A stretch of 46,834 bases of DNA from Bremia lactucae (GCF_004359215.1 NW_027152031.1:1962710-2009543); one strand, 5' to 3'. Shown: positions 11,401 through 21,854, numbered from the stretch's first letter. The notes: generated from the sequence alone by a model not told the origin. Numbers and translations: made by a program.

Positions 11401-11471
11401 AGGACGCAATTGACAAGAAGAAGGAGGAATCATTGTATAATCAACTTTGTCTGATTCTTGAGAACAAGTAA
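8451..11471 (+). CDS. M1-family zinc aminopeptidase (PepN/alanyl aminopeptidase-like)
   Basis: A 1006-residue intronless gene. It should remove N-terminal residues from peptides, a role in peptide turnover. The gluzincin motif is complete: H419-E420-Y-Y-H423, then E442 eighteen residues after the second His, and the exopeptidase motif GGMEN at 384-388 (a GAMEN variant). A Tyr at about 506 in YSKAPEFVRM corresponds to the transition-state Tyr, with KA where KG is usual. The N-terminal beta domain covers roughly 1-290. About 80 extra charged residues (roughly 290-375) precede GGMEN. The long helical C-terminal half (about 600-1006) resembles the bacterial PepN type. There is no signal peptide or membrane segment, so it is probably cytosolic. 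The start is the first ATG (8451). It stands between a broken copia and a pogo element, and its frame is intact. Family call is firm, substrate unknown. Confidence 0.93.
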   Translation: MTTPAKKYRFTRQDFCPLVTTPLHLDMVFDITEAKVQVTLQTTFKHDGSEPLEQLKLNSKELEILSVERIDTFTPLNDSKDFVRHVQSFANPRALQHEVDTDDHFLLIQLVPPVPSHTEFVVRTVSVATPTENILEGLYYDYTPVDAPKTIITQCQQHGFQRIVPCIDTMDAKAYYTTTIVASTRYTNIITNGDLAPGYTSNTGVPIFHPVSTILGRTDLSRHGLKYYNHTVNMAPYLFFLGVGTYETYRRTLEFPDGDTTMLEILAFPGYFEPSEAQAAVQMLHDSILWVFLSLGPEACEHSTERQRMYELLIEREALKAQEGLLCRGPQDEEVKYPLSTTKATRLGAVRTELKALLQKWHKTGYKYTGAVYREIAMENSYYGGMENVGNTTIVSSCLCPSCRMDDNSYEYMEHVKVHEYYHNINGSQVTGQSPFEIWLNEAVTVHMERKRGAAIFGDDYARLNEVLYMFTPAIGPLAQDKSATSLSIEPQGFNQTQELVSVVTYSKAPEFVRMVELLLGHDAFHKALDDYHTKYAFKNATSMDWIQCMEERSSLKLQNLAKTWLNRPGHPDVTYEAKYDAKLKEFVVEMTQTGFENMPAENNGPWEIPIDWSLVKDGHSIRNDVFLFKTENAKLVISDVFEEPDFLSFARGWSFFGTSKQTNSSIPQLRKQALSDPDAVNKYRAYRSIADLEKAKVIEGLLTGNTHVKISKEFVDLHGLILFSEKLTPCARALTLGEPKTIPSRDDLSHHYVAIKDATTALLQAVWATYSTQIEAAYKKLCDLARPGPHVEQFQERALKRHLLLLIAAGGKAPILDTTARVAPTIKPVELALNLLKSSTFVTDQATGFRLVLEDDTFADRAKIQNEIFHEWSKTPDMLTKYISIVSSLNAKDVGQQILTLLAHSSFNPSQSSHGRTLTRGLSQIRDFSLATEEGLNVMFQVFEKIGKINQMSAYPLLQCFDHIDRFDDNWKAKLFATLQRMQDAIDKKKEESLYNQLCLILENK

Positions 11472-11862
11472 GAAGAATGTTGGCTCTTTGAAAGATTTAA
11501 AAAAAATATTATTTTTTTCCATCGTAATATTTTCTACTTTTGATTAGCATACTCGTTAACTTGGAGGTTGACCTCCTCATGCTGGCACTAATTTGCGATA
11601 TATTAAGCTCTCTCGCAAATAATATATCCGCGATTATTTAAAATATAGGATTACCCTCTATAAAAAATTGCCAACAGATAAGACCGATTTTGTCTATACC
11701 TTAATTTTATTTAAACTAAATACAGTAGAGCCTCCGTATTTAATATGGCTGGGACCGACCAATTTTGATTGAATAAAGGAATCATTAAATATCAGAGTTA
11801 GGGTTAAGTGGGGTTAGGGGGTTGATGACGGACGGTGCTAATGAAATCAAGGTGTAACTGAC

Positions 11863-13350
11863 GTGTTCAAGGCTCTGTTCGGACAAACTTTTTTCAGGGA
11901 AACCCATATTTTGCAAAACGCGTTTTTCGCGTGTCCCGTTCAACATGGTCGCCAAAGCCATACCCTCACAGATATCCTCCGCAAGGCGATCTGCCAGGGG
12001 AAGCAGAGACGTCGTGGCCTCACTCAGGAGGCTCTGTGTCGGTGGATGCTGGGGGAGCATGAAGCCACGGTCACCCAAGGGACAATCAGCAACGGCCTGA
12101 AGCGTTCTGTAGACCTGCTAGGTGCAGATAAGAGCGATGCAGCCCTCCATTCCTAGCGACAGCTGCGGTTTCGTACCCGCTCGTGTAGGCGGCTCTTGCT
12201 CGATGAATTATTGAGTATCAGAATGCTGTCAATATCAGCGGACACCTGATCCAGGAAAAGCGGCATCGTACAAGAAGACGCTGTATCCAACCGTCAAGGA
12301 TGAGGATGCGGTTGGTTGCAGCAATTCAAAAAAACGCTGCAGCATCTGCATGCACCGTTGCTTCGGCAAAAGCGGATCTGTCGACTTTTAGCACTGGACG
12401 CGTGCCTGCCGGAAATCCGCGCTATGACGCCGTCAATATCTACAACATGGATGAGACCGGCCTGAACCGACTGCAGGCCAATTCATCGCTTTCGACACAC
12501 CAGCTGGAGGGTAGAAGCAGAGCAAAGAGCGGATCACGATGACCGTCTGCTGCAACGCATATAAATCCGACAAGCTTCGGCTGCGGTTCATCTGAAAGCT
12601 CTTCAACCCACGCTGTTTTAAAAACGTGGACCGCAGAAGCCTGGGCGTTGCCTATCGCACCAACAAGAACGCGTGGATGACTCGCAACGTGTTCAAACTA
12701 TGGCCGAAAGCCTGCGACAAACATGTTGCCAGTCGCAAGCTCATTTGGATCCTCGACAACTGCTCCGCGCACATCAAGGAGGAGGATTTGGCAGTCGCCG
12801 GAATCACTCTGAAGAATGCAACGCTATTGTATTTGCCGCCCAATGCGACCAGCAAGATTCAGCCCTGCGACGCTGGAAATATACGCAATTTCAAAGCTTA
12901 CTACCGCAGGCGCTTCAACCGCCAGCTCCTGGATCGCTTGAGAACAAACAGCCGGACGCAGCGAAGATCAACGTCTTGGAGGCGATTCAGCTGGCGCATG
13001 CAGCATGGATTCAGGATGTGCAGCCTAAGTGCATCCGCAACTGCTTTACGCACTGCAAACTCCGGATCTCCGACATGGACAACGCTGCAAACGCCAACGT
13101 GGACGTCCCGCAGGCAGTCGTTGCGGACATCCAGAAACAAGTTCAGCAACTTTATCGCAACGCGATGTCTATCGACTTCATGCTCAACAATCTGGACGAA
13201 GAGCAGGTGAGCTACACTCCGACAGAGGCCGAGATTCTCGAGAGCGTTCAAGTGCCGGAGTTAGCACGTTGCCGCTACAACGTTGAGAACGAGCGTTGCC
13301 GCACCGCCCGTCCTTCTTCGGAATGCTGCATCGTTGCTTGCAGAGCTTAA
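11863..13350 (+). pseudogene. Pogo-like transposase, frameshifted
   Basis: The pieces of a DDE_1 transposase are in order but in three frames. The N-terminal helix-turn-helix is at about 12005-12115 (LTQEALCRWMLGEHEATV followed by TQGTISNGLK). The first catalytic Asp is in YNMDETGL (about 12443). The second is in WILDNCSAH (GAC at 12755). The third is in SKIQPCDAG (GAC at 12869), 37 residues after the second. The downstream helical tail continues to about 13350. It is not expressible as one protein without frame changes, so autonomous activity is unlikely. Confidence 0.85.
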
Positions 13351-13538
13351 GCCTTTCTGGTTGCAGCAGGAGACTGGAGAGGAGTTTCAAAGATGGTTCA
13401 GAAAATGCAGGATCAGGTCCGCAAAAATCCCTTAAGCAACACACTCTGGATAATTTTTTGTAGTGGCCTCCCGGCAGTAGTTTAATATCTGTACGGCGGA
13501 ATTTTTCTCGCGCCATAATAATAAAAATTAAGGGAGTT

Positions 13539-13603
13539 TTTTTTAATATTTGGCCAGGGCCCAACATGGAACTCGTGTTGGGCCCTGGCCAAATATTAAA
13601 AAA
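13539..13603. repeat. Perfect 28 bp hairpin inside the pogo element
   Basis: The arms 13539-13566 and 13576-13603 are exact reverse complements (core TTTGGCCAGGGCCCAACA), with a 9-base loop. It lies about 60 bp from the right terminal repeat. An arm this perfect in an otherwise decayed element suggests recent origin or gene conversion. Confidence 0.9.
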
Positions 13604-13667
13604 TATATATATTAAATAAGGGAGCTTATTAAATTAGAGGATATTAAATTACAGAGACTCTACTGTA

Positions 13668-14060
13668 GCTGTATCTTGCAGAAAATAAGAGCAAAAAAAT
13701 ATCGTCTTGAGGAACCCATGCAATAAAGTAAATTACCGTCGCTTCCAACTGATTTTGCCTAGCCAATCAGAAGCCTTATGTATTGCGCTTCGCATATTTA
13801 TTTAAGTTGGTGGAATTAAATCATCGTGTTGAAACGGGATGGATCCAGTTGATCTTCTGTCCAATATCCTACCATTTAAATTGTAAACAAGCGGGTCCTA
13901 CACTCAAAATCAATCACAATACATTCTCTATATCACACTCAATTGCTATTTTCATCCGTGTCAGGCTCCTCTCCAATGCTTCCACCACACAATGCATTAT
14001 ATCCCAGCACAATGGCTTTTATGGATGCAGCTCGCGAATTCGTCATGCAGACGGATATGC
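13668..14060. other. AT-rich spacer between pogo and gypsy A
   Basis: About 390 bp with no supported gene. Open frames here are short and not recognisable. Confidence 0.4.
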
Positions 14061-14492
14061 TGTAACGGGGCATTGCCGACTTGTACTGCTTCAGTACAAG
14101 TCCACTTCGCACTGCTCCAGCGCGATAGACGCCTCAAGTCACTTCAGTTACACGCAGAGAAAGACTCTCTTAAAAACACTTGCTTAAAAGAGGGTTAAAT
14201 GCAAGCTGTGTTTATATAATTAAGTTCTTCTGTTTCTATCTATTTAATACTATCTTAATTATATACTAAAACATAACATGCAATAAAGCCATACCCGTCT
14301 CGCTCTTTGCACGCGTCCAGTGCTGACTGGACCGCGGAGCAAGTAGATATAATGGCCTATATCTACCATCCGATAAGCTTTGCGAATATTACTATGTAAA
14401 GTAATATTCTCCAAATTCTGTCTACCTTTTAGATACTATATTAATTAACAACCTTTACGTGTCAATTTCATGTAACGATACACCCCGTTACA
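14061..14492 (-). repeat. 3' LTR of gypsy element A
   Basis: 432 bp with perfect 10 bp inverted ends, TGTAACGGGG and CCCCGTTACA. The minus-strand purine tract AAAGGGAGGAGAGA (14506-14493) directly abuts the LTR start, which fixes orientation and marks it as a 3' LTR. It contains the same short hairpin (14079-14101) as the LTR of gypsy E, and a second one around GTCCAGT..ACTGGAC near 14320. Confidence 0.9.
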
Positions 14493-14609
14493 TCTCTCCT
14501 CCCTTTAACGATAACCACTCTGGATGTCATTGAATAGGGTGGTCAATTTAAAACCCCTTTATTAAAAACGATGTTGATTGGTCAAAACCATCATTTTTAA
14601 TTCTATCGC

Positions 14610-15528
14610 ATGGTTAACGATTTCATGCGGTCAGCGAATAGTGCGGAACCTTCGGCTGCGGAACATGAAGCCGCGGATGACGCATTATTGTCTCTTGCGG
14701 CAGACATTTTTTCTGCCGTAGTGTCATCTTCTCCCGCAACACTAAATTTTGCGGGTGCACGTGGTGAGTCACCACGTCAGTGCAAACCCTCTTGGCGGTC
14801 GACTATGAGTGCGAGTCAGCCATCTCGGGCGACTCGGGGAGAATAGAACAGTCACCTAAATGTCATCAGGCGGCTGACTATGAGCCTTCGAATGAGGGGG
14901 CTTAATCGGGTAGACGTGCTAATAGCATACGCTGTAGCATGTTTGGTTCTGACGATGAGGATGATTCCCTATCGCCAGCACCGTGTCCCGTGCCGTCACC
15001 CGCACTTGTTCTTGCGCGTGGTGATGACGATGGCGTAAGCCATCGTAATTAAATTTATTGTGGTACTTCTGCTTCAGTGGGCACCGCTCAGGGGAATGCA
15101 TGCAAATGAATGTCTCGGTTTGCCCCTGAGAAGAATCCGTGGCTTTTAACTGAACGGCTAGTCAGTAGCTTGTCTAGAGATACTAATCCTTACAATAAAT
15201 ATCCCTAATGTATTGCGTCAAAGCTACACGACCTTGATCCCATCCCAGCGCAAAATCCCACGCGCTGAAGAAGATTTTACCTCGATGATTTTCTTAAGCA
15301 TCGATGGTATTAAGTCGCAACAACAAGCGAGATAAAATTCAAGCCTGGAACGCATTCATTCGCAATATCAAAGACATTGGACGCGAAGCCTGGCTTCAAA
15401 GACATAACGCGATACGCGTTAAATTTGAAAAGCGAACTCAAATCGAGGCAAGACTTAAACTGCATCGGTTGTCTCGTGAGGCAGCACTTCCATGCCTCAC
15501 GTGGGGTGATCCCTATCCGTGTTGTTGA
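14610..15528 (+). pseudogene. Antisense accessory reading frame in the 3' region of gypsy A
   Basis: On the strand opposite to pol, between the pol stop (15632) and the polypurine tract. It starts at ATG 14610, 104 bp inside the tract. The N-terminal piece (14610-14846) is acidic and Ala/Ser rich. A middle piece (about 14945-15290, other frame, several stops) has DEDDSLSPAPCPVPSP and FAPEKNPWLLTERLVSSLS. The last piece (15304-15528) is basic and reads IQAWNAFIRNIKDIGREAW around 15336-15392. A comparable frame lies at the same place in gypsy B, with the same spacing of key residues. I do not recognise a known domain. It could be an extra retrotransposon protein or a captured gene. Confidence 0.5.
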
Positions 15529-15631
15529 CACAACACGAACTGGGTGTAAGGGGATGTCTATTCTCCTTCTTCGCCCTGGGGAAGGGCTCGCATGTCTATC
15601 GAGATGTGCGATGCGATTAACGTTTTGCAAT

Positions 15632-16530
15632 TTATTTACAAGCCTCAGGGGCACGTGCTTTTTGATGGACCTTCTGATTCATCGGACGGGTCTCGTCATA
15701 CTAACGGACGAGGCCCTCAACGTCAACTGACAGCTGGGAGCCTCGTTACCAGCTGCTTTCATGCGAAGGTGGATAACCGGGTAAGCAGACAAGATAACTT
15801 TTTCGCTGCCCCTTCACATCACGGAGGTTTACGATGTGTTCCACAAGGAAAAGTAGGCAACTGAGGGAATCCACCAATGCTCTTGGAGGATGGAAAATAA
15901 GATCCGACATATGTGTCGGATCTAAAGTCGAAAATCGACAAATCTCGACCACTACCTCCATGTATTGGAGGAGAGTCTTGATCACGAGCGCGGTAAGCGT
16001 CATTCGTTGGAACAGATGGTGTAGACTCACCGTATCGAACGGTCTTCCAACCGTTCGAAAAGTGCGTATTCAATGTTGGAGTACGAACATAAGTATCACG
16101 CTCTCCGTGGTGAGCTATCCTCAGCTCATCGCGATTTCGAGGAACTTCGGACTCAGCATGAGAATCGCCAGACTCAACATGAGAGTCTAGCTGGTGCTCA
16201 CAAGAATCTTTTGGGGATTCTTCAAAGAGGTGGTCAGATCCGGCCGCGAAAGGAACCGCGTACTGATGGTACGGGCGGAGCCGACCAACGTAAGACGTAG
16301 GATGCGTTCGCATCCAATGTGGCATTTCTGTTGTGTACGCATTGCCTCTGCGATGCAGTACACAGAAGGCCCAATGAATTTGGGTAGTAGTTTACTGCTA
16401 CCCACATTAGTGACTACACGCTTAGGTAGGATTACCGTAGAGGGTAGGATCAGATTATTAATGTTAAATGAATGAACATTTGCTCTTCCATGTTTGTCTG
16501 CGTTCCATGTCTGACGGTCCAACGCGTTAA
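15632..16530 (-). pseudogene. Gypsy A integrase C-terminus and chromodomain
   Basis: Reading minus, the GPY/F-like module (LLPKFIGPSVY near 16380) is followed, after frame changes, by MRTHPTSYVGRLRPY (about 16310-16270), an acidic linker, and a chromodomain at about 15842-15745 (VEHIVNLRDVKGQRKSYLV then GYPPSHESSW). The Glu codon after SSW is a stop (TAA). The last readable residues precede a stop at 15632. A chromodomain at the integrase end marks a chromovirus-like gypsy lineage and is thought to guide insertion to chromatin. Confidence 0.75.
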
Positions 16531-16559
16531 GATTATATCCTGTACGAAACGGACTACTG

Positions 16560-17655
16560 ATTTTCGAGCCAGCAGAAATTCCTCTGCTGACTCATTTGTT
16601 TTGTCTTTTCCAGTGTGCTTTGTGCGCACTGCAATGAGATCTTTCTCATCTCCGATGTCGATTGCTTCTACATCGACATCATTCGCGTCGTTGGTAACTT
16701 CGACGCGTGATGAGCAAGAACCAGAGTTGGTCTTGCTTGTGCGAGTCCACCCTTTTTCTTAAACAAGAGAACCCCTTTGATTGGGTGGGTATGCATTAGA
16801 GACGCATGCACCGAATTGTTGATGGCAAACTCGACCATCGGTAAAAACTCGCTCAAATTCGGATACGATTGGACGTAACCTCGAAGTATTTCTGTGAGGG
16901 TGCGATTTGCGCGTTCCGTCTGACCATCTGTCTCTGGATGATCAGAAGTTGACAGTCAGCCGTGTTCCGAGAGATCGGAACACATATTGCCAAAACTTAG
17001 CCGTAAAACGTGGATCTCTATCCGAGACCAGTTCAAGAGGTAAATCGTGGAGTTTGAATTCCGTGTCGATAAGACACGGGCACGGCTCGAAGCCGTGATC
17101 GACTCTGGTACTGCAACAAGATGAACTATCTTGCTATATATGTCTACAAAAACAAGGATTCCATTGTTTGTGTGATCGTCTTCGGGGAATCCGAACACGG
17201 AATCCATGGATGCAGACAGCCAACATTCTGCCGGAAGTGGTAGAGGTTGGAGAGGTGCACGGGATGAAGGGCTAGGCTTCACCCGTTGACATACCTCTCA
17301 AGCACGAATGTACTTGTGCACGAACTGATATTGACGGGGCAGCAAATGTCGCGACTTACAGTAAGATAATCTTTCTCACGTCCACGATGCCAAGTTGTTG
17401 GTGCATTGGAACACTCATACATGATGCGCAAGGCAAATAATTGTGAGTTGGGGCACGTGGATTGTCGCCGGGAACGGCTCTGTAGTACAGTAATTCGTTG
17501 CATGTTGTGTATCGATCTGATAATGATCGTTTTAAAGCCGGCAAACCTTTAAATGAATATCGGATGAATTCGTCAAACGATCCATTAAATGCGAAGATCT
17601 TTATCTTCCGCGCAGGCTTTCTTAATGTCGTTAAACTAAGTTGACGATAAAACAC
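16560..17655 (-). pseudogene. Gypsy A integrase core remnant
   Basis: The minus strand shows the region leading into the zinc-binding domain (about 17655-17279) and a core with MDSVFGFPEDDHTNNGILVF (about 17205-17145), where the first catalytic Asp is expected. A later block [19 protein letters not shown] is at about 16856-16800. Frames change repeatedly, so no continuous protein is possible. Confidence 0.7.
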
Positions 17656-17699
17656 TTAAAAAGAGCGTTGCAACAGAAGGACTATTTTAACTGTTGGGG

Positions 17700-18905
17700 T
17701 ACGCAGCCGGCTCGAAAACGGGTCGGCGTGATAACGCACCAGCGAAGACATTAAGTCGTCCTGTTTATTTATTCCACGGAGAAATTATACTCCATGAAGA
17801 AGGATAGCCGCCTCGCCATTCTTTGCGAGAGGTGTGGGCTGTTAATTGCTGTGCGTAATGACGCACGGTCCGTTTATACGATGAACAGTCTATCTCTGAG
17901 GAGATAGACCCTTAACTTAGCCAGTGCATATTTCATGGCAACAAGTTTCTTGTCTTGCACTGGATAATTGCGCTCACCTGGTTGCAGCTGACGCGATTGG
18001 TATCCGACAACGCTCTCCGCGCCGTCTGTATTGTATTTCATAACCTCACAGTCAATTGCGAAATCGCTGGCGTCACAGACCACATGGAATGCTCTGTCTT
18101 GATCTGCAATCGCCAAAATGGGCGATTGCATCAAGCTTTGCTTGATAACTTAAAAGAACGCCGACAGTCAGTGTTTTATAATCATTTGTCAACTTTTTTC
18201 AAGAGACGAGAGACGAACTGTCATCTCTGCATAATTGCGTGAGTACTTGTGTAGCCACGCCGCTAATCCAGGAAATTATCTAAGTCCCCTTGGCATCAAT
18301 TGGAACTGGCCAGTCTGTAATTGCCTTGATCTTTTCGGGTTCACGGCGCACGCCGTCTTCACCAACAATATACCCAAGAAGTGGTATTTCGCTTGCAGCG
18401 AATATACACTTCTTGAGATTTGCGTACAACTTATGCGAAAGCATAGGTGTAAGAACCTGACGAACGTGAGTTTTATGAACTTCCACGTCCATCTTCCCGC
18501 TCATGGCCCGGCTATGACGAATACATCGTCAAAATAACTCGGTGCGAATTCTCGCACCGGTCTCAACAGATTTGTTACACATCTGTTGAATGTTGCAGGG
18601 GCGTTACTAAGCCCCTAAGGCATCACTAGCCATTCCCAGAGCATCCCACTGGGAGTGCTCACTGCTGTGTACGGATGTCCCGTTCACGCATAAGGATTTG
18701 ATACAACCCATCAATCAGATCCATAGACGAAAAGATCGTACTCTTAGACATACCATCTAAGATTACGTCTTTTCTAGGTATCGGCGTTTGAGCCGGTACC
18801 GTTGCAGCATGCAGTTTGTTGAATGCGTGCACTATCCGCCACCCTCCTGTGGCCTTTCGCACACAGAAGGTCCGAGATCTATGTAGGGAGGTTGACTCCC
18901 TTACA
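17700..18905 (-). pseudogene. Gypsy A reverse transcriptase and RNase H remnant
   Basis: RT begins with VRKATGGWRIVHAFNKLH (about 18865) and continues through PIPRKDVILDGMSKSTIFSS. The active-site FDD is intact at 18533-18525, followed by a frameshift in the FVHSR block. RNase H reads VVCDASDFAI at about 18080 and SVVGYQSRQLQPGERNYPV at about 18000. The frame is interrupted, including at 18660. It is truncated at the N-terminus at the copia B junction (about 18905-18914). Confidence 0.8.
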
Positions 18906-18913
18906 TGACCCGC

Positions 18914-20841
18914 TTTTAATTATCATTAATGTCGTATTCGATATTGCGACGATCCAACATGTCATCTGAATTACTCTCACCGCCGTCACATTCATCAGCG
19001 TCATCCTATGCGTTGGCAACTCCATCGTTTTCGTCACCATTACGCTCTGCGGTGCTAGACCTATCGACGGCTTCTTCAGCGTGCTCTTCACTCTCTGCGT
19101 TGTCTATGTCTGAATATGCGACATCATCTTTGCCAACGCTAGAATCTGCATCGTTTGCAGAATCATGCTTATATCCTGCGCTTAGAGTTTCTGCAACTTG
19201 GATTGAAAACTCCTTTGCTTGGTCTTCACTAGATGATTTGTAATTGGGTAGACGGCTAATTTACAGTATATCATCCCTTGTACGTCGATCATGACTCGTT
19301 AAAATCTCGACAAATCTGTGGATCACTTCGCTTCCGTCGATTGCTGCGCTGTTCGATACCATGTCATTCCATACATTGCGATCTGCCTCATCTAGGCTGA
19401 TTCAGCCGAGCCGTCTCTGTAAAACGGGGCACCCTTTGCTAGTCTTGTTAACAGTACTAGACAACCTACACTGATTACAGTGGAGATGGGGCGCCTCGAT
19501 TACTTCGCGTGCAGGAAAGATTACAAGCAGCAAAGAAGTCGCAGCTACTAAAGGTAAATTCTTAGGCTTTTAGAATAAAGTAAAGCTGGATTAAACAACC
19601 AAGTTTCTACGTAACGATCTTCTATCTACGACTGACTTTATTATGTTATTAACAAACTATGTATGGCGCCTCCTTGCGCACCCCACAATCGTGCTTTATA
19701 ACAATTGGCGGGTTTGATTTTAAACTAATTAATAGAACTAATGTATTACTGCGTCAATATTACCAAAGTTGGTAATGTTGGAACTATTAAGTCAAAATAT
19801 TTAACGATATAATTCGTACTTCTTCATTTATTTCCTCTCATAGAAAATACTATTTATTATTCCTCTTATCGGGAATAGTGTAATGTAGCGGGACAACCCG
19901 TTACAATCTTAACATTACTGCAAACGTGCTGATCATCGGACGTGAAGATTAACGAACTAGTCAATTACAAGGATCGCTATGAAAGAACATATCTCGCAAA
20001 GGTTATGTAATGGCTGCACACATTTAACGAGTCACCTGAGGAAGGCGAGCTTGTTGCATATGGGGATGGTGACCAAGATAGCGCTTTTAAACTCGCCGAA
20101 AATGACATTTATCCAACAAAGCCTTTCTTGTGTTCCGTTGGGAAATACACGTGACAAATGACAAAATTCTCTCAGTAGCCAAGCAGAAAACCCGTTTTGC
20201 AGTGCATATTTAGTTTTCTCTTCTTCGACACTGGGACATGGCAGTAGGTTAAAGAGCCAAACGATCTTACGTGATGGATATTAAGCTTTGACACAAATAT
20301 GGTTTCGTAAGGCATGCATCCTGCACCCTTGCAGTGCACCCTGTTCTTCACGCACACAGCATTTTCTAGTGCGTGCACCCAAAAAGACCTCGGGAATCCA
20401 GACTAGTAAATCATTGCCTTGACCATTCCTATCAGTGTCTGATGCGTTCGCCCACTGAAACGCCATTGGACCAACCTTAGTGTGCACGATACTATTTTTT
20501 GATGTACCAGGTCTCCATTGTCCCACTGCAGAACCCTTGTCCCTTATCAGTCAGTACTTGACGTGCTTAGCATTGTTAACCTGCATCACCTTCTATTAGA
20601 TCACGGGGATTGACTCGATCAACCCGATTTCCAAGTTGTCGCTCAGCCCACTTTATATAACTCTTCATATGTTGGTTCACTTCGCACTCGGTCTTAGACA
20701 TAAACAAATATGTCTTCACGTAGTGCGAGTAGCCATCAATGACCACTAGAACCGCGGAATATGGTGACCCATTACTTACCCCAGGTATAAGTAGGACAGC
20801 AAAAAAGTCACATCATAAACTCTCGTAATGTTCCTGTCGAG
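18914..20841 (-). repeat. Right arm of the inverted repeat: copia B fragment
   Basis: An internal copia fragment (integrase to the acidic spacer) on the minus strand, nearly the reverse complement of 4588-6595. Integrase text such as HHVRSFGSLTYCHVPVSKK (about 20275-20220) continues in frame into KTGFLLGY (about 20195), where copia A is frameshifted. Both ends are abrupt: gypsy A pol at 18905-18914, gypsy B gag at 20841. There is no LTR, RT or gag, so it did not arrive as a normal copia insertion in its present form. Confidence 0.85.
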
Positions 20842-20859
20842 ACTAAACCTTTCACGAAA

Positions 20860-21854
20860 ATGGACGAGGTTCCAGAACTGTCAGAAGTGCAATGCGCCGC
20901 TTATGACAAGCTCAAAACCTTATTTGGACTTGAACACGTGAATTTTTATCTCCCAGGGACCAGAGATCCTATATGCAAGGTTTGAAGCCTTCGTGTGATG
21001 TGAAGCCTTCCTGATTGGTCAGTAACATGACCACTTAGCGGCATCCATGCCAATCCGGTACATCTCTGTACCTGTCTCAGAGCCAAGAGCTTGCCCTCTA
21101 GCGGAAAATGTGAAGATATTTGAGGGAAAAGAGGGAGAAAATCTCCCTTTGGGATTAAGCAGATGGAAATGACGATTGATCCCGCCTTGTTCTTAACAGA
21201 ACGGCAAGAGGTGGCTATGGTCATTTTCAAACTTGGAGGTAGAACCACGGAGTGGGCACTATCGTGCAGCACGTCCATAAACGACGCTATTTTCTCATAA
21301 AATTCGCTGAAACAGCAAATGACCAGCATGTTTGCACCACCTGATCAGGCTTTTCGCATGCGAGCACGGCGACTCGACAGGGTAATAGAACCCTACGAGA
21401 CAATGTCCAGGAGTCGAGAACTCTCATCGCATCTATGCAACAAGACCCGGTGCAAGAAGCAATTGTAGTGACCATCTTTATGGGGGGGTCTCATTGAGGG
21501 CGTTGCCCGGACGAATTGTTCCGATCTCATCCGGCTACGTTCGAAGAGGCAGCTGCCATAGCGCTACGGGCCGAGTGCGACTTTAAATCTGCTCGCGTTA
21601 GCACGCCTGTTTACCGAACAAGCTCTTCGAGCACATGGGTTCCGTCTAGTAGAGCGGAACCCATGGATCTAAGCCTCATTGAGGAAGGTGCGGAAACACG
21701 AAACATTTACGTCCGTCCTGCCCCCTACGAAATTCGCGTGAAGCTCGAACGAGCTCCAACTCCGACCTATACCAGAGATCTGGTACGGTCCGGGAAAACG
21801 TCGATACCCAGCAGGTGCGGGGCGCCCTATTGGGGAAGACCTAGGCTAGGCTGA
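20860..21854 (+). pseudogene. Gypsy B gag remnant
   Basis: Pieces of gag in shifting frames: MDEVPELSEVQCAAYDKLK from 20860, [13 protein letters not shown] near 21115, FLTERQEVAMVIFKLGGRTT near 21190-21250, and a C-terminal part from 21516 (FEEAAAIALRAECDFKSAR, MDLSLIEEGAE). No complete zinc knuckle was found. Confidence 0.7.

Larger units (their letters stand above)
11723..13665 (+). mobile_element. Pogo-like (Tc1/mariner superfamily) DNA transposon, complete ends
   Basis: A 1943 bp element flanked by TA on both sides (11721-11722 and 13666-13667). Terminal inverted repeats read CAGTAGAGCCTCCGTA at the left and CAGTAGAGTCTCTGTA at the right (reverse complement), continuing into TTTAATAT on both sides with one extra A. 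CAGT-type ends plus TA target duplication fit pogo elements. It contains a frameshifted transposase and a 28 bp perfect hairpin near the right end. It begins 250 bp after the aminopeptidase stop codon. Confidence 0.88.
14061..18905 (-). mobile_element. Ty3/gypsy element A (5'-truncated, 3' LTR present)
   Basis: On the minus strand the order is RT (from about 18905), RNase H, integrase, GPY/F-like module, chromodomain, stop (15632), a 1.1 kb 3' region with an antisense reading frame, a polypurine tract (14506-14493), and a 3' LTR (14492-14061). Gag, protease and the 5' LTR are absent: the element ends where copia B begins. Pol carries stops and frameshifts. Confidence 0.85.

Noticed and set aside
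11806..11825. TTAGGG-like repeats (GTTAGGGTTAAGTGGGGTTAGG) near the left pogo end
   Set aside because: Too short and irregular for a telomeric repeat; treated as subterminal pogo sequence.
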